DNA from: Pterobdella sp. o SKG-2022
Lineage: Eukaryota > Annelida > Clitellata > Hirudinida > Piscicolidae
Length of the DNA stretch: 64,000 nucleotides
Assembly: GCA_964035795.1 (NCBI GenBank)
Contig: OZ038321.1
Coordinates: 19,978,283-20,042,282, forward strand
Direction of reading: 5' to 3'
The stretch's first letter is position 1, and each line of letters opens with the position of its first letter. Under the pieces are notes generated by a model that was not told the DNA's origin, did not search any database, and saw only the letters and a program-made list of their open reading frames with translations. The translations under genes and the position numbers were made by a program. This document shows, piece after piece, positions 24,901 through 45,691 of this stretch.

Positions 24901-27480
24901 GCTCCAATATACATGCTCTGAACTACACGGACAGCCCATTCTTCAACCCCAAGCTTTCTTATTGCCCACCAAATCACTGCGTGGAACTCGATCAAAGGCC
25001 TTCTCTAAATCGAAGAAAACAAAAAAGAGTGGTTTTTTGATGGCTAGCTATTTTTCCTGCAACTGACGAAAAATAAAAACTACATCAGTGGCGCTTCTAC
25101 CAGAAACGAAGCCAAGCTGCATCTCATCAATATCCACCATCTTTCTGATTCGTCGCTCTAGGACGTGCTCAACAAGCTTCATAACATGATCTGTCAGCTT
25201 GAGGCTTCTATAATTTCCTCGATCTAAAGCATCCCCCTTACCTTTGTAGAGGTTTACAATGATACTATCACGCCAATCAGCAGGAACAACACCTTCAGCA
25301 GTAATTGATTTCATGAGGTGGGCCAACACTTCTAAACCAACAGAACCAGACGCTTTTAATATTTCGGTCACTATGCCAGAAGGTCCTGCTGTTTTGCGAC
25401 ACTTCATTTTCTTAATGGCATCACTACCTGTGACAGAAGGAGGAAGGCCAAGGATCGGTGAAACAAAAGAAAGAGACTCGCTAGCCCAATCGAGCTCACC
25501 ATTTGATAGCCTTTTATGATGTTCAACCCCGGCATTCATTTTTTGGGCATCACTTAAAGTGAGTTCACCAGCATCATTTCTGACACATTTATCACCTATT
25601 ACATCACGATTATGACTGTCCATCTGCCTGGCCAAGTTATATATTTCATTACGACCGGATGTAATAGCAGAAAATGCATCCCTTTCCGCTTCACTTTTTG
25701 CCAATCAAACAAGACGCTTAGCAACACGCTTAGACTCGTTATAAGCTTCTTTAGCCATGTTAGCTTCATTAAATAGTTCTTGAATTAGAAGCTTTTTAAA
25801 AGCCTTATAACGGTTTCTTTTTTCATTCACAGCGTCATCTACACTGGCATTCCACCACCATGTTTGGCGTTTGCACTGGTGGTTCAGAAATGTACCACAG
25901 ACCTTTGAAGAAATTTCAAGAAAAGACTTTTTGAGATGAGCCTATATTTCCTCCCCATTTGGAAAATTCATGATCTGAGCCGCTGTTAACTTGGCGTTTA
26001 AAGAAATGGCAAACTCTTTTGCAACTGCTGGAGCTCGGAGTCTTCAGGTTCGAAGAGAAGGGTTAAACTTCCGCTTCACGCTCCTTCGTATAGTGTGAAC
26101 AAGATCACAGACCAACAGATGGTGTTGCAATGCACATTTCTCTCCAGGAATGAATTTGACATTCTTCACCATACTTTTGAAAGTTTTTCGATAAAGAATG
26201 AAGTCAATCTGGGACTTGGAACCACCGGAGTTATAGGTCACAAGATGGGACTCCCTTTTCATAAAACAAGTGTTGGTGACAAAGAGATTTTTGGCCATTG
26301 CGAATTCTAGAATCCGCTCACCTTCAGAGTTACGGGTGCCATAACCAAAACCGCCATGCACGTCTTCAAAATCATCAGCCTTCTCACCAACATGCCCATT
26401 CCAGTCACCCAATGGGATGAGAATCTCAGACGACGGTACTTTTGAGATACATTTCTGCAACTTATCATAAAAAATTGTTTTTTCCTCATTCCGACGACCA
26501 ACTTGTGGGACATAGACCGAAACAAAGGTGAACACAGACTCACCAAGAACAAGACGTAGTACTAAAATCCTGTTTGAGACACGATGAACTTCAGAAACAT
26601 TATGTGTCCATTTTTCTGCCAGAAGAAATCTTGCACCACCGAGACCTGGCTTATTGCCACACCAATAAAACTTATAGGCTGAGATCTTGCCCTTCAAAAT
26701 GCGGGATTGATTTGACTCGGTGCCACCAGCCCATCTTTGTTCTTGGATTGCTCAAATGTCCACTCTTCTCCGAAACATAGTCTCTACCACCTCACTGCCT
26801 CTGCTCTTCAAACTACCCACATTCAAAGAAGCTACTCTGAACGTCGTTTTCTCTACTTAACTCTAGTAAGAAAAAATATAATGACATTCTCCGCGAATTC
26901 CTACAACAGATGCAATACAGAGAGCACTACCCGCAACGTTGCCGGGTCATCAAAAGAGACCTTGCTAATATCCCTGATAAAAAGGTTTTTTAATTCTGGA
27001 TATTTTTTCAGTCTTTTGCGTAATTAACTAAACTTATTTATTAGTATAAGTTAGTTCATTTTGGCTCCTTTTTTAAATTCCAGAACTGTATAAATAAATT
27101 CTCATTGGATTTTAAAATAATTTCATAAAATGAGACAATTTTTTTATTTAAACTAAAATTTTCGACAATTTCAACTCTGTCATAAATCATCGAATTATTT
27201 TCGTTGCATTATTCAGGGGATTGCTGGTTTGGCTGTAGAAGTAATGAATTCAAACGTTAAAGAGGTTGATGAAGAAAACCTTGCTGTATTTAGTAATGCT
27301 CATTCTAGTGATCAAAGCAATGAGATTGTGATTGATAGCGATGATGGTAATGCTGAAAGAGAAATAATCGGCAATGAAGATGAGGCACAATCTAGTAATG
27401 ATAATAATTTGGAAAACAATCTCAATAACTTGGATCTAGAAAGCACTGCAGTTTGTGATGTCGATGTCCAATCAATTTGA
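21942..27480 (+). CDS. RNF146: RNF146 (Iduna)-like RING-WWE E3 ubiquitin ligase, 5' end missing
   Basis: Exons 21942-22050, 22157-22239, 23510-23658, 26910-26984 and 27217-27480 (TGA) join in phase. The RING domain spans the first two ([38 protein letters not shown]); the third is a WWE domain ([18 protein letters not shown]), the poly-ADP-ribose reader. Then come [20 protein letters not shown] and an acidic, Asn/Ser-rich tail ([10 protein letters not shown]). RING plus WWE in this order with these motifs is diagnostic for RNF146, which ubiquitylates PARylated targets with tankyrase. The initiator exon was not found: the RING exon opens in phase 1, so at least one coding exon lies upstream. 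The intron 23659-26909 holds a complete inverse-oriented LINE copy. Confidence 0.93.
23765..26853 (-). mobile_element. RTE-like LINE, subfamily A1, in RNF146 intron
   Basis: Runs on the minus strand from endonuclease ([48 protein letters not shown]) through RT ([42 protein letters not shown]) and a PHD-like Cys finger to the C-terminal part ([28 protein letters not shown]) and the hairpin tail (23789-23825). The palm motif is YADN instead of YADD and several shared stops break ORF2. It is almost identical to 39441-42040 in the opposite orientation. It is 5'-truncated relative to that copy: homology ends at 26853, within the run gaaaacgacgttc. Confidence 0.92.
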
Positions 27481-28045
27481 TACATTATTATTTAATTGTG
27501 ACTGGTTTGCAAAATCTTTTATTAGCATTTTTAATAATTTTTGTGTAAATTTGCTTTTCATTTTATAAACTCTTCAATCACATTTCATTTTTTATCGTAA
27601 TGCTCTAATTCTTTAAGCATTAAAGATACTCTCAACTATTTATATTTTTTGATTTCCTCCGCTGAACCGCTCAAAACAACGTTTTTGCAAAAAAAATCTA
27701 TGCGAAAGGGAAAAAAATGAAGAATGTCTGAGAGTATAACTAAATTTTAGATGTTTAGAATAAAGGCATACATTAAACAACTAATATATAAAAGTTTTAT
27801 TTATAATACCAACTCTTAATAAAATAAAACGGACTACAAAAAGAATTCGTTTGATTGAGTGAATGATAATAGGAGAAAAATGTCAATGAGCCTCAACGTG
27901 ACTGAGCACTTGTTAATAAATTCATTGAAAGTTTATCTGATAAAGCAATATGCCTATTTTTGCAAACCTGCTTCAAACACTAGCGGGTTAAATAGATTTT
28001 GGATGCTTTTATTTATTGAGTTTTGAAATCATATTGTGTACATCA
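27481..28045. other. intergenic spacer after RNF146
   Basis: Contains the presumed RNF146 3' UTR (AT-rich). No gene recognised. Confidence 0.35.
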
Positions 28046-28096
28046 CTTGATAAATTGAGTTCGACTTGTTAAAAGTTCTGTGAAATTTAATAAACT
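28046..28096 (+). repeat. hammerhead-like repeat, degenerate copy
   Basis: Reads CTTGATAA, then a weak stem GAGT-TCG-ACTT, then TTAAAAGTTCTGTG and TTAATAAA. It aligns with the better copies at 30824, 33612 and 60025 but has lost the GAAA element. Confidence 0.3.
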
Positions 28097-29000
28097 TTAT
28101 AAAGGTTTTTATTTTGAGTTTTTAATACCACGTGAATAAGAAAAAAATGCTTATATTTCATAGAGATTCACGGAACAATTCATTAGAAAGAACTGACAAA
28201 ATAGAATAGGTTTTACAAATTGTCTTGTTATCATACATTTTCATAACCCATTTGAATGGAGATCATTTTTTTATTGCTTCAAAAATAAATAATCAAAACT
28301 TTCAAGAGTGAAATCAAAATTGTATTAAGTTGAAATAGCAAACAACTTTTGGAATTTATAATAAAAAATACTTAAAATCTCTGTCGAAAACCAAATAACT
28401 TCAAAATTATAATGAAATTTGTGGATATACTTGAATGACAAACAAGCAAATGAACATTATATGAATCAAACTTATTGTTGAAGAACGAAGTGTGTGATTG
28501 TTTAGAACAAGCGTTCATTTATAGCAAAAAAAAATTCATTTAACGCGCATAATAAGAAAACGAAAAAAAATTTGAGCGAAATTACATTGATAAAATTTAT
28601 GAAGAAAAGGATGATAATTGGTAAAATATATGATAAGCGATAGAGAATATCTCATTCTAATTTCACCTGAAACCATCAACAGTTGGTTGCTTACAATTAA
28701 TCAGCATCAAGCTTTTTTCTTTTACCGAAGTCGAGGTTTTTTAAAAAAACCTACACAGAAAAATATTTCAAAATAAACGATAAAATTAATTAAACTAATT
28801 TGAGAAATAAATCTTTGTTAATATCTTTATACATTATCACTTTGTTCAGTGATGGAACTTCTCATGGTTCCCTGCATAGAAAACCATGGAAAAGCTTCAT
28901 CACCTTGGGTCAGCCTAAAAGTTGTCCTAAGTAAAGTAATCTTTTACACAATTATAATAATGAAGAATAATAATTTACAATAATAATGTTAAAAACAATC
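28097..29000. other. intergenic AT-rich spacer
   Basis: No coding region. Near 28893-28924 lies catggtt...aaccatgg followed by GAAAAGCTT, possibly a further decayed relative of the hammerhead-like repeats. The right end should hold the phytochelatin synthase 3' UTR. Confidence 0.3.
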
Positions 29001-32000
29001 TCAAGAGCAACAGCCTTGTTGACATTGCTTATTGTATCCTATAAGTGTTTTGAGTTGCTGCCGAATGCGAACACATTCGTTATGCAGGCAAGTGGCGTTG
29101 TGTTTTAGAAGATGCGATGAGAAATATCGTTTAAGCTTCCCACTCAGAGTTGGATTTTCTGTTTCTTTATACGGCCACGACAACAAAAAGACAGCTAAAA
29201 AATGTGTTGGTTTTAGAATAGAGTTTAGGTTTTCCATTTGTGTGTTTGGTAATTCTGATACGATTCCAGCGTGAATCAAGCTTGAATTGTCTACATGGAG
29301 GCACCTGAAATTTATAGTGTTTGGGAAAGTGTTGAGTCATATTAATATTTTCTTTGCTTCTTTATCGATTGATAATACAAGCTATACTTACGAAAAAATT
29401 TTAGTCGTAATACATGATTTAAATTATGTATTTTCTAGTGTAAAATTGGGCTGTTCAGGCTACACTTTTTTCAAATAGGCATATATAAAAACTAAAAATG
29501 TTATAAACTTTTAATAAACAGTTTTGCTCAGAGGGTCTAACGTATTTTTATATGATATTTAATGTTACTTTGCTGATAAGATAGAGAAGAAAGGAAGATT
29601 TTCGAGAATATTTATCAGCTGTTTCAGACTGTTGAGGTAAAACTTGTAAGAAATCTGTGAGGTATGAGCAAAATATTAACTCGGTTTCAAGAAATCAGTT
29701 AGTGCGTAAATTGTTTTCAATTAGTACAAAGCTTTGTGTTACATGTACTCCCACGCACTTGGTGATGGTACTCAAGCAACAAGCTTCGAACTAATGACAA
29801 ATTGCGTCTTAATGTAGACTATTTTAATTATAATAACGTGATTGGTGAAATAGTTAAATTCTCTTTATGCCATCTTCGTAGCTTTATGTACTAAAAACTT
29901 GAAAGTTATTATTTACAACTAATAAATTCTATCAAGATACAAAGCTTTTCTTAACTAACATTTTCAAGTATCTATTTGTATCTTGATATATTTATAAGTT
30001 TTCTTAAATTTACCCATATTGTGGCTAGTGAAAAGTCATTCTTATTCACAAATTAGAAACCGATATTCAATATTTGTGTTCGATATAAAAGCGCGTCCAA
30101 AGCTTGTTTCATTTTAGGTATTATTATAGTGGGCTACTTAAATTTTGACTTGATACTGAAACCCGGGCAGTTTTTCTTGGAGATCTGCGTTGAGCTGCAT
30201 CAAAGTTATCTCATATAGTCAAAAGCTGCTTTTCATTATAACCTAGATAAAAAACTTCGATGGCATGATATTCTGGTGTCATTGTCAATTGGCTTCGCTG
30301 ATGATTATGATTGAAAACGGCAAGGCAAACTACTCAAGTGGGAACGGCGAATCTTAAATTTCCGTAATTTTGAGTGGGATCTAGCTCAAACTGTTTATCT
30401 AAAATATTTATCTCAAAAATTTTTTCTTTTCAAGTTAAAATATTAGTATCAATAATATAGGCCGACTGCTGTCAAGCCCAGTTACTGAGACACGTACATC
30501 ATTATAATGAAATATGGATAGTAAAATAACCCTTTTAGCTAATTTGGTGTCGATCTGTGTGGTTAAGAGGTAGGTTTCCAAACTCAACATCGGCAAATTT
30601 TTCAAAATTTTAATTATTGCCGCTTCTATTATTTCTGATTCTAAAAAAATAATAGAACAACAATTTACAAACATTCCATTCAACATAAAAAACTATTTTT
30701 TAACATAGGAAATAAAACTTTTTCATTGAATTGGAGTTTTTTTTGATAGTTTTGAATGACTTCTTTCAACAGTGATGAATAATTAGTTTTAAATGCGTCG
30801 TATCATGAAAGACTAGCCATTGACTTGATAATGTAAGTTCATCTTACGAAAAGCTTTGTGGAATAAAATAAACTCCTAAAAGTGTTTTCAGTTAAATATT
30901 TATGTTTGGCTCTAAGAATTAAAAAGACTAGCTGTTAACGATAAAGCTGATTATAGTTGATGACTTGAAAACAATAGTTGAGTGATGGCTTGACACTTTC
31001 GGTATTTTTTCATAATATTGCATTCATATTCAATGGTATTGGATAGATAAACCAGATTACCTGTGAGATCTACATTGGTCAAATCTGTGTCTAAGTATGC
31101 TTCCCACGACTGTAAGTTAGTTTGTGTTATTGATTTTCACAGTGTAAACTCAACAAACAATCACATTCTATGATGATGTTTTTTTTTCAGAAAAGTTTAT
31201 TAACAATTGGAAAACATCATCAATTATAAAAGTAGGTACTTTTAAAAATAACAAGTCAACAATATATTTTGTAAAAATGTATTTAATTGTTGTTCATTGC
31301 TTTTTAGAAAGTTAATTGTAATAATTTCAGTGTACATAGCAAAAAAATGAAAACCTTTAGAAAATTAACAAGTTTTTCAGGCATGCCTAAGGGATTGAAG
31401 TAGGAAGATAGACGGAACAATATTCCCGGGTTACAAATCCTCTTCGATAAGACGAAGTAACCTCGAGCTAGGTCTTCAAAAAGTTCGTTTTAAGATTATA
31501 ATTCCATTTTTTTGATTAACCAATAATTTAACTATTAAAGACTCTTTTGATCAATATCTAGTCTAAACTTTTCTCAAAAGGGAAATTATTTGAAACATTT
31601 ATGAAAAAACTTATAACATCCAACTATTTCAACGTTAATTAATAAATTGAAAAATGGTGATAAAAATGAATAGAAACTCAAACCCCTCTACTAAAAAACT
31701 TAAGCCAGCTACTGAATAAAACAGCTACGACTACTGGATGAAACCGCAACGAACCCGAAGTGGGGTCGAGCATCTGCATGGCTTTGAAGAGCAAAGGCAA
31801 CGTCACCCAGTGAGGCGGGTATTTGAAGCGGGCTGTGTCCATTATCAAAACCATGTCCCTTTCGACGTTATAGCCGCCTTGAGACGAGCGTTGAATAAAC
31901 TTTTGTGTTATGTCGAGTATGAAAGAAGGTTTAATAGGTATTTTGATCAATTTTATAGCCACCGATTTTAATTTGAGTTATATTAAGAGCGCTTTAATTT

Positions 32001-35000
32001 ATTTGGATACTAGCTCAAATGAGTTATAAAAAGCTTGCGGAAGTTTAATGGTACCAACATAATTGATGAATTGTGATTTGATTCTAAACATTTAAACCTT
32101 TTCTAGGCTATCAGTAACACCTTGAAGACTTGAAGCCAAAAATTTGAAAAACGCTCAGATTAAAATTATAACGCAACAACTAATATGATAGCATAACTAA
32201 TACAGAAGTAAAATTTGAAAAATAATGACCTATTATTATTATTATTATTAGCATTATTATTAAAGACCGAAGCTCAAAAATTTTAAATTCTATCTTGAAT
32301 TTAACTACTTTGATATCAAGTAGGTCACGTTTGAAGACCATAAGGTCTTGATTTATACACGCCCATGATGTAATAAATCACCAAACATACCAATGGGAGA
32401 AAAATGGCCATCACCAGTTTGACCGAGTTGGATTCGAGAATAAGATGCAACCAAAACCTTTATGGGAGAAGCAGACTTATATTCTAAGACTTCTAATTTA
32501 TAGTAGTATTGCTAACGTATATTAACAAAAGTATTAGTAGCAATAGTAGCAGTAGTAGTATTATTAGTAGCAGCAGTAGTATTAGTAGTAGTAATAGTAG
32601 TAGTAGTAGTAATAGAAAATAATGATTAGATAATATGTAAAATTCTGTTTATAATGACAGTAGTTTTAAGTAACAAACTTGGTTGGTTTTTTTAGTGATA
32701 TTTTTTACAGTTTCTCTGAATGCATCCTCAGACGCGGTTTCATTAACTCTGGTCATATTAACCTGCCCAAACATAAATTTAACATAGAACTTACACCAAA
32801 ACTATATCAATTGAATATTAAAACTTCATTTCAGCTTTTGTGTAATGAAGTTAGTAATTAACTACTTAAGCCCGACGATATTTCATGTTTCAAGTTTGAA
32901 CTAATTGTTTAAAGCCTATTTTTAAAATAAAGCAATGAAGCCACTTTGAATAATGAATTTCTTATTAAATATTTAATCTAAAACTATGATTAAAACGCAT
33001 AAAAAACTTAAATATCTACCTAAATTCAGCAAAAAATATACTCTCAATTAAGTTTCATTTCTCAAAATAACTTAGCTTTCTCTTACTGTTGCAGCATTTG
33101 AAAGTTGAATTGATAACGTATCACAAGTAACGAAGATATTTGTTAATAATAATAAATTGAATAAAAATAAATAATGCTCATAAATTTTTAAAAATTCAAA
33201 GCTTGGCTTAAAAACTCTACAAAAAATCTTTTTATAATCATCTTTCTACTACATTTTTGCTAGAAAACTAACAAAATGCGTAGATACGTCACGAGATAAT
33301 TCCTAAAACCTCAACTTATTAATAAAGTAAGCCTAAAAAAACTACAGAATAAACTATTTGCAAAAAACCTACTTTAAGCATGTTGCAAGCTGCGAGGCAA
33401 GAGAATTGTTCCATAGTGATTCCTTTTTTCTCGACGTCAATAAGAGGAATGCAGCAGTCTAGCATGTTCTCGTGGTACCACCTCCATGGGCCTATAACAA
33501 AACAAGTAGAAGATTGTAAATAATTTGCTTCTGGAAAATTAACTAAAAAACAAAAATAAATTTTAAAATTTTTTATTGAAACGAATCTTTTCGATATAGT
33601 TTACTTAGTTACTGATGATGATATGGAAAATCCATAGAAAAGCTTTGTGTCAATAAAACGTTAAAAACGTTATTGTGTTTTTCTAAGTCACAGTAACAAG
33701 ATCATTTTATCCACATATCAATAAAATGCCGATTGTTCAATGAATCAGACTACTTGCTCTTTTACTTCATCATACAAAACTACATAATGATGGCATTATA
33801 CAGATTTGCAATTATTTATGCGACAATATCATTACATTGCGTATAATTATTATTCTTCCACGTTCTCTATTCTCTTTTAAATCTTATTCATACAAAGTAA
33901 CCAATATAAGTTCGATTTTATAGCCAATTATTGATCTATGGTTGTATTTAAGAAGTAAAATAGTATTAAGAATAAGATGTTTTATCAGTATTGATATTTT
34001 ATATATTTTTATAGCATTATTGTTATTTTTTAATAGATAATCATTTTTGCTTAGCTCAACTCTGTTTTGACTCACAACCAGTACTGTATAAAACGGTTTT
34101 GTTTTCGCTATGAGTAGCGAGTCATGCTAGAATAGGTCTAAAGCAGAAATCTATATCAATTAACCTATAATATCGTTCAACTTCAGTTGGCCCTTCAGTT
34201 ATAGCTCAAGTGGTAGATGATTAGACTATTTATCTAAAGTTAACCAGTTTGCTAAGTGTTCGATGTTTCTCAGTGTGTTTTGATAGAAATTTTATTTTCA
34301 ACATCAAAACTCATGGCTAAAAGAACAAGGAGATAATTAACAATGAAAAGAAAACCAAATCTAATCCACTTAATAGACTGAAAATATTTGATGAGGCACT
34401 GTATGACTAGTGTGGTTGCCAAATTTTGTCTAACTTTAAACAAGTCTATGATGTTATATTGATGTCTTCAATGGTTCAAATGAATCTGTTATATATACAC
34501 ACACACACATGAGATAAAAATAAATGACATAAAAAATATTTTTAAACACTATGTACAAAACCAATGATACTTATTACTATTTAGTTGAATGGTTGACCCA
34601 AAGAACAAAAAAAAACGAAGCCAAAAGCAATTTTTTTCAGAATAACTTCATAGAATAATGCAATTTTTTGATACTTTTTTCATTAAACTAAAATTTTCTA
34701 AAAACACAACTTTGTCATAAATCAACAGTATCTAGTAGTACTAAGGATTTATGACAAAAATGAACTTGTCAAAAATTTCAATAAATGAATGTATAAAAAA
34801 AATTGCCTTATTTTATTAAGTTATTTATAAACTATTTGTTTTATGACAACAATAACTCTATTGTGAAACTCATTAATTACAAATAAAGTTTTAAAGAAGA
34901 TGAAAATGGAGCTAATGATTTTACCATTGATGATATCATAACAATTAAATTTTCATCTCAAAAGGGCATCAAAGCATTTTTCATATTTTTTACCAGATGA

Positions 35001-35644
35001 TGAAGTTATTTAGAATACTGATACATTTTAAAAATTTAGATATGATACTGTATTGTGTAGATTAAAAAGCAGATTACCTTTCCAAACCCTTTTAGGATCA
35101 ACCTCTAGAGCATTTAAAACCATTACAAGAGTAGAGAGACCACAAAAAGCTGGTTCATCCTGAGTTCTGAATTGAGCAGCTAATGGAAAATAGCAATCAA
35201 GATAACCAGAGATCAGTGATTCCTAAGTTTGTTATTATATTCATAATAAATTAGTTTCATTATAAAACCATATTATGGTAATAGTGAAAATTTTAAAATA
35301 GAATTTCAAGATTCATGAAAAAATTCAAAATTTTGAAAATTACTAACTTTGAAAATTTTTTTTCCTTCAGTAGAAGAGAAAGATATGCAAGACTCTGGAA
35401 GTTTTCTTCTATAAAAATCTATTTTATTAATCAACTGAGTGCTCAATTTTGAATCATTGAGTTTTTTAACATTATTCTGAAAATGTAATCAATATTATTT
35501 ATTCAAAATTGATGAATTTTTCATTAAATATTTTCAAATTTGATTGAAGAACTTAACAATTTCATTGGATTGTGAAGTTGAAGCAAATAAAGCACCAAAA
35601 TTTGGTGATAAAACTGGTGTAGAGCAACAAATTTTGATTTTCAT
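29001..35644 (-). CDS. PCS: phytochelatin synthase (glutathione gamma-glutamylcysteinyltransferase)
   Basis: Minus-strand exons: 35644-35558 (ATG at 35644), 35476-35348, 35222-35078, 33491-33373, 32762 to about 32699, about 32475-32391, 31877-31755, 31473-31355, 31109-31061, 30640 to about 30531, 29304-29001 (TGA). The N-terminal papain-like domain is complete: [10 protein letters not shown], catalytic Cys in EPAFCGLS (residue about 99), [14 protein letters not shown], catalytic His in GDGHFSPIG, catalytic Asp in [15 protein letters not shown], then ARGYFVLSK. The C-terminal domain is looser: [26 protein letters not shown] and a Cys-rich end (CQQGCCS). The family joins gamma-Glu-Cys units from glutathione into metal-binding phytochelatins in the cytosol. 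Joins are in phase except 32.7 to 32.47 kb and the last one, where the donor site is uncertain. A LINE-derived repeat abuts the 30.5-kb exon. Confidence 0.92.
29930..29988 (-). mobile_element. MITE-like element, second copy (short)
   Basis: Perfect 14-base inverted ends, tatcaagatacaaa at 29930-29943 and tttgtatcttgata at 29975-29988. Read on the minus strand its core (acttgaaaatgtt...agttaagaaaagctttgta) resembles the core at 20340-20439. It lies in the last phytochelatin synthase intron. Confidence 0.5.
30193..30525 (+). mobile_element. non-autonomous LINE derivative (5' leader joined to 3' tail)
   Basis: 30232-30395 matches the leader upstream of the LINE endonuclease at 39090-39300 (ttataacct.gataa, tggtgtcattgtc, ttggcttcg, gacaacggcaaggcaaact, gtgggaacggcg). 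The sequence then runs to 30441-30520, which is the LINE 3' tail (ggccgactgctgt, cccagttactg). All coding sequence between is missing. It sits directly beside a phytochelatin synthase exon in an intron. Confidence 0.7.
30824..30868 (+). repeat. hammerhead-like repeat
   Basis: TTGATAA, stem GTAAG-TTCAT-CTTAC, then GAAAAGCTTTGTG and AATAAAA. The stem sequence is different from that of the copies at 33612 and 60025 but still pairs, while the sequence after it is the same. Confidence 0.5.
31171..31222. repeat. 12-base perfect inverted repeat
   Basis: tgatgatgtttt (31171-31182) and aaaacatcatca (31211-31222), separated by 28 bases in a phytochelatin synthase intron. Could be a miniature element or chance in AT-rich DNA. 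Confidence 0.4.
32226..32262. repeat. (TTA)n microsatellite
   Basis: Run of tat/tta triplets in a phytochelatin synthase intron. Confidence 0.8.
32525..32613. repeat. imperfect (AGT/AGC)n microsatellite
   Basis: About 85 bases of agt and agc triplets with occasional att/aat units, intronic in phytochelatin synthase. Confidence 0.85.
33571..33658 (+). repeat. hammerhead-like repeat with inverted partial copy
   Basis: 33612-33658 reads CTGATGATGA, stem TATGGA-AAA-TCCATA, GAAA, AGCTTTGTGTC and AATAAAA: the C-U-G-A-N-G-A, stem II and G-A-A-A order of a hammerhead ribozyme with three extra bases before the stem. Directly left, 33571-33599 is a partial copy facing the other way (TTTTATTGAAACGAATCTTTTC). 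It lies in the phytochelatin synthase intron between 33491 and 35078. Confidence 0.5.
34197..34270 (+). repeat. possible tRNA-derived SINE or tRNA pseudogene
   Basis: 34202-34213 tagctcaagtgg matches a pol III A box and continues as ggtaga like a D loop; TTAGA-CTATTTA-TCTAA forms a 5-base-pair, 7-base-loop anticodon-like arm; 34258-34266 gttcgatgt resembles a B box. There is no closing acceptor stem and the spacer before the B box is too long for a tRNA. Confidence 0.35.
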
Positions 35645-36205
35645 TGTACTAGATCCATTAACTACTGAAATAATAATCAAAATAAATTCCAAATCTACAA
35701 ATGAATCAAGTTATTGCGTTAATATTGACATCAATTGTGAATGAAAAAATTAATTTTTTAATTTCATATAAACTTCATTAAGCATATTTACTTTTTTTCA
35801 TAAACATTTGCTATCTTAGGTATTCATATGTTATTTACGTTACTATTTGGTAATATTAGAAAAAGTAAACTTAGTTTTAATAAAAAGAAGCCTAATTTTT
35901 ATTTAGTAAAATACAAATTTTGAATAAAGGTTTTTATAAATTCAATGTTCAAAGTTATATTTATTTTTTAAGCCTATAAAATTTAAATTTCTTTTTTCCT
36001 AAATGAATGAATTAAATTACTAAACATAAATTGATTTCGATAACGCTTAAGATATATTATAAAACCAAAATTAATTTTTTAAACATTTATTTTACTTCTA
36101 GCGTTGGAAATACAGAAAGAAATACAGTTCATTAAGTTTTGTGTGACTATATGATTTGTGAATATAAAGGAATTGCAGTCATTTTAAAAAAATTTAAATC
36201 ATACT
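35645..36205. other. shared upstream region of PCS (minus) and USP22 (plus)
   Basis: 561 bases between two divergent start codons; AT-rich, no clear TATA element. Likely holds both promoters and 5' UTRs. Confidence 0.5.
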
Positions 36206-45235
<9,030 letters not shown>

Positions 45236-45691
45236 GTACATGACATTTCTGCTTCTTCAGGGTTTTTACATCAAATTTAGTTTCTCGAGTTTATTCTTAT
45301 TTTCATCAGTTTGTAAAGTGATATTTAGTGACTTTATACTAGTAACATTTTTAAGAAATTTATTTACATTTTCAAATTTATTTTTGTTATATCATGTTGT
45401 AAAAGTTTCTTTAATTACTTTCAATAAATACATCTCACTTTTTTATTAAATAAAAAATTATAAAAATCTCAATTATTTAAAATATTACACTTGGACGAAA
45501 TTCGGATTGAACGCATACCGATAATGACAAAAACTCGTGATTTATAATTATCTGAAAAAAGTGATGTTTTAAAAACAAATTTATTGTAAAAAAAAAAATG
45601 TTAAAACACAAAACAAGCTTATTAGTGGGAGATGATGAATTGAATTGTGTGAAGTGAAGCAGAGTCCCAAAAAAACTCTAAGACAGCATTT
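45236..45691. other. convergent 3' ends of USP22 and ATF4
   Basis: 456 bases between two facing stop codons. Should hold both 3' UTRs; no other feature seen. Confidence 0.5.

Noticed and set aside
29032..29274. Plus-strand 80-codon open frame
   Set aside because: The minus strand holds the phytochelatin synthase C-terminus with a matching helix motif and Cys-rich end.
31738..31971. Plus-strand 77-codon open frame
   Set aside because: Antisense of the phytochelatin synthase exon encoding [14 protein letters not shown].
32525..32613. Regularly spaced triplet repeats as a CRISPR-like array
   Set aside because: A plain eukaryotic microsatellite with no repeat-spacer structure.
35544..35744. 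Plus-strand 66-codon open frame
   Set aside because: Opposite to the first phytochelatin synthase exon (ATG 35644, donor at 35557), which joins in phase to a recognised exon.
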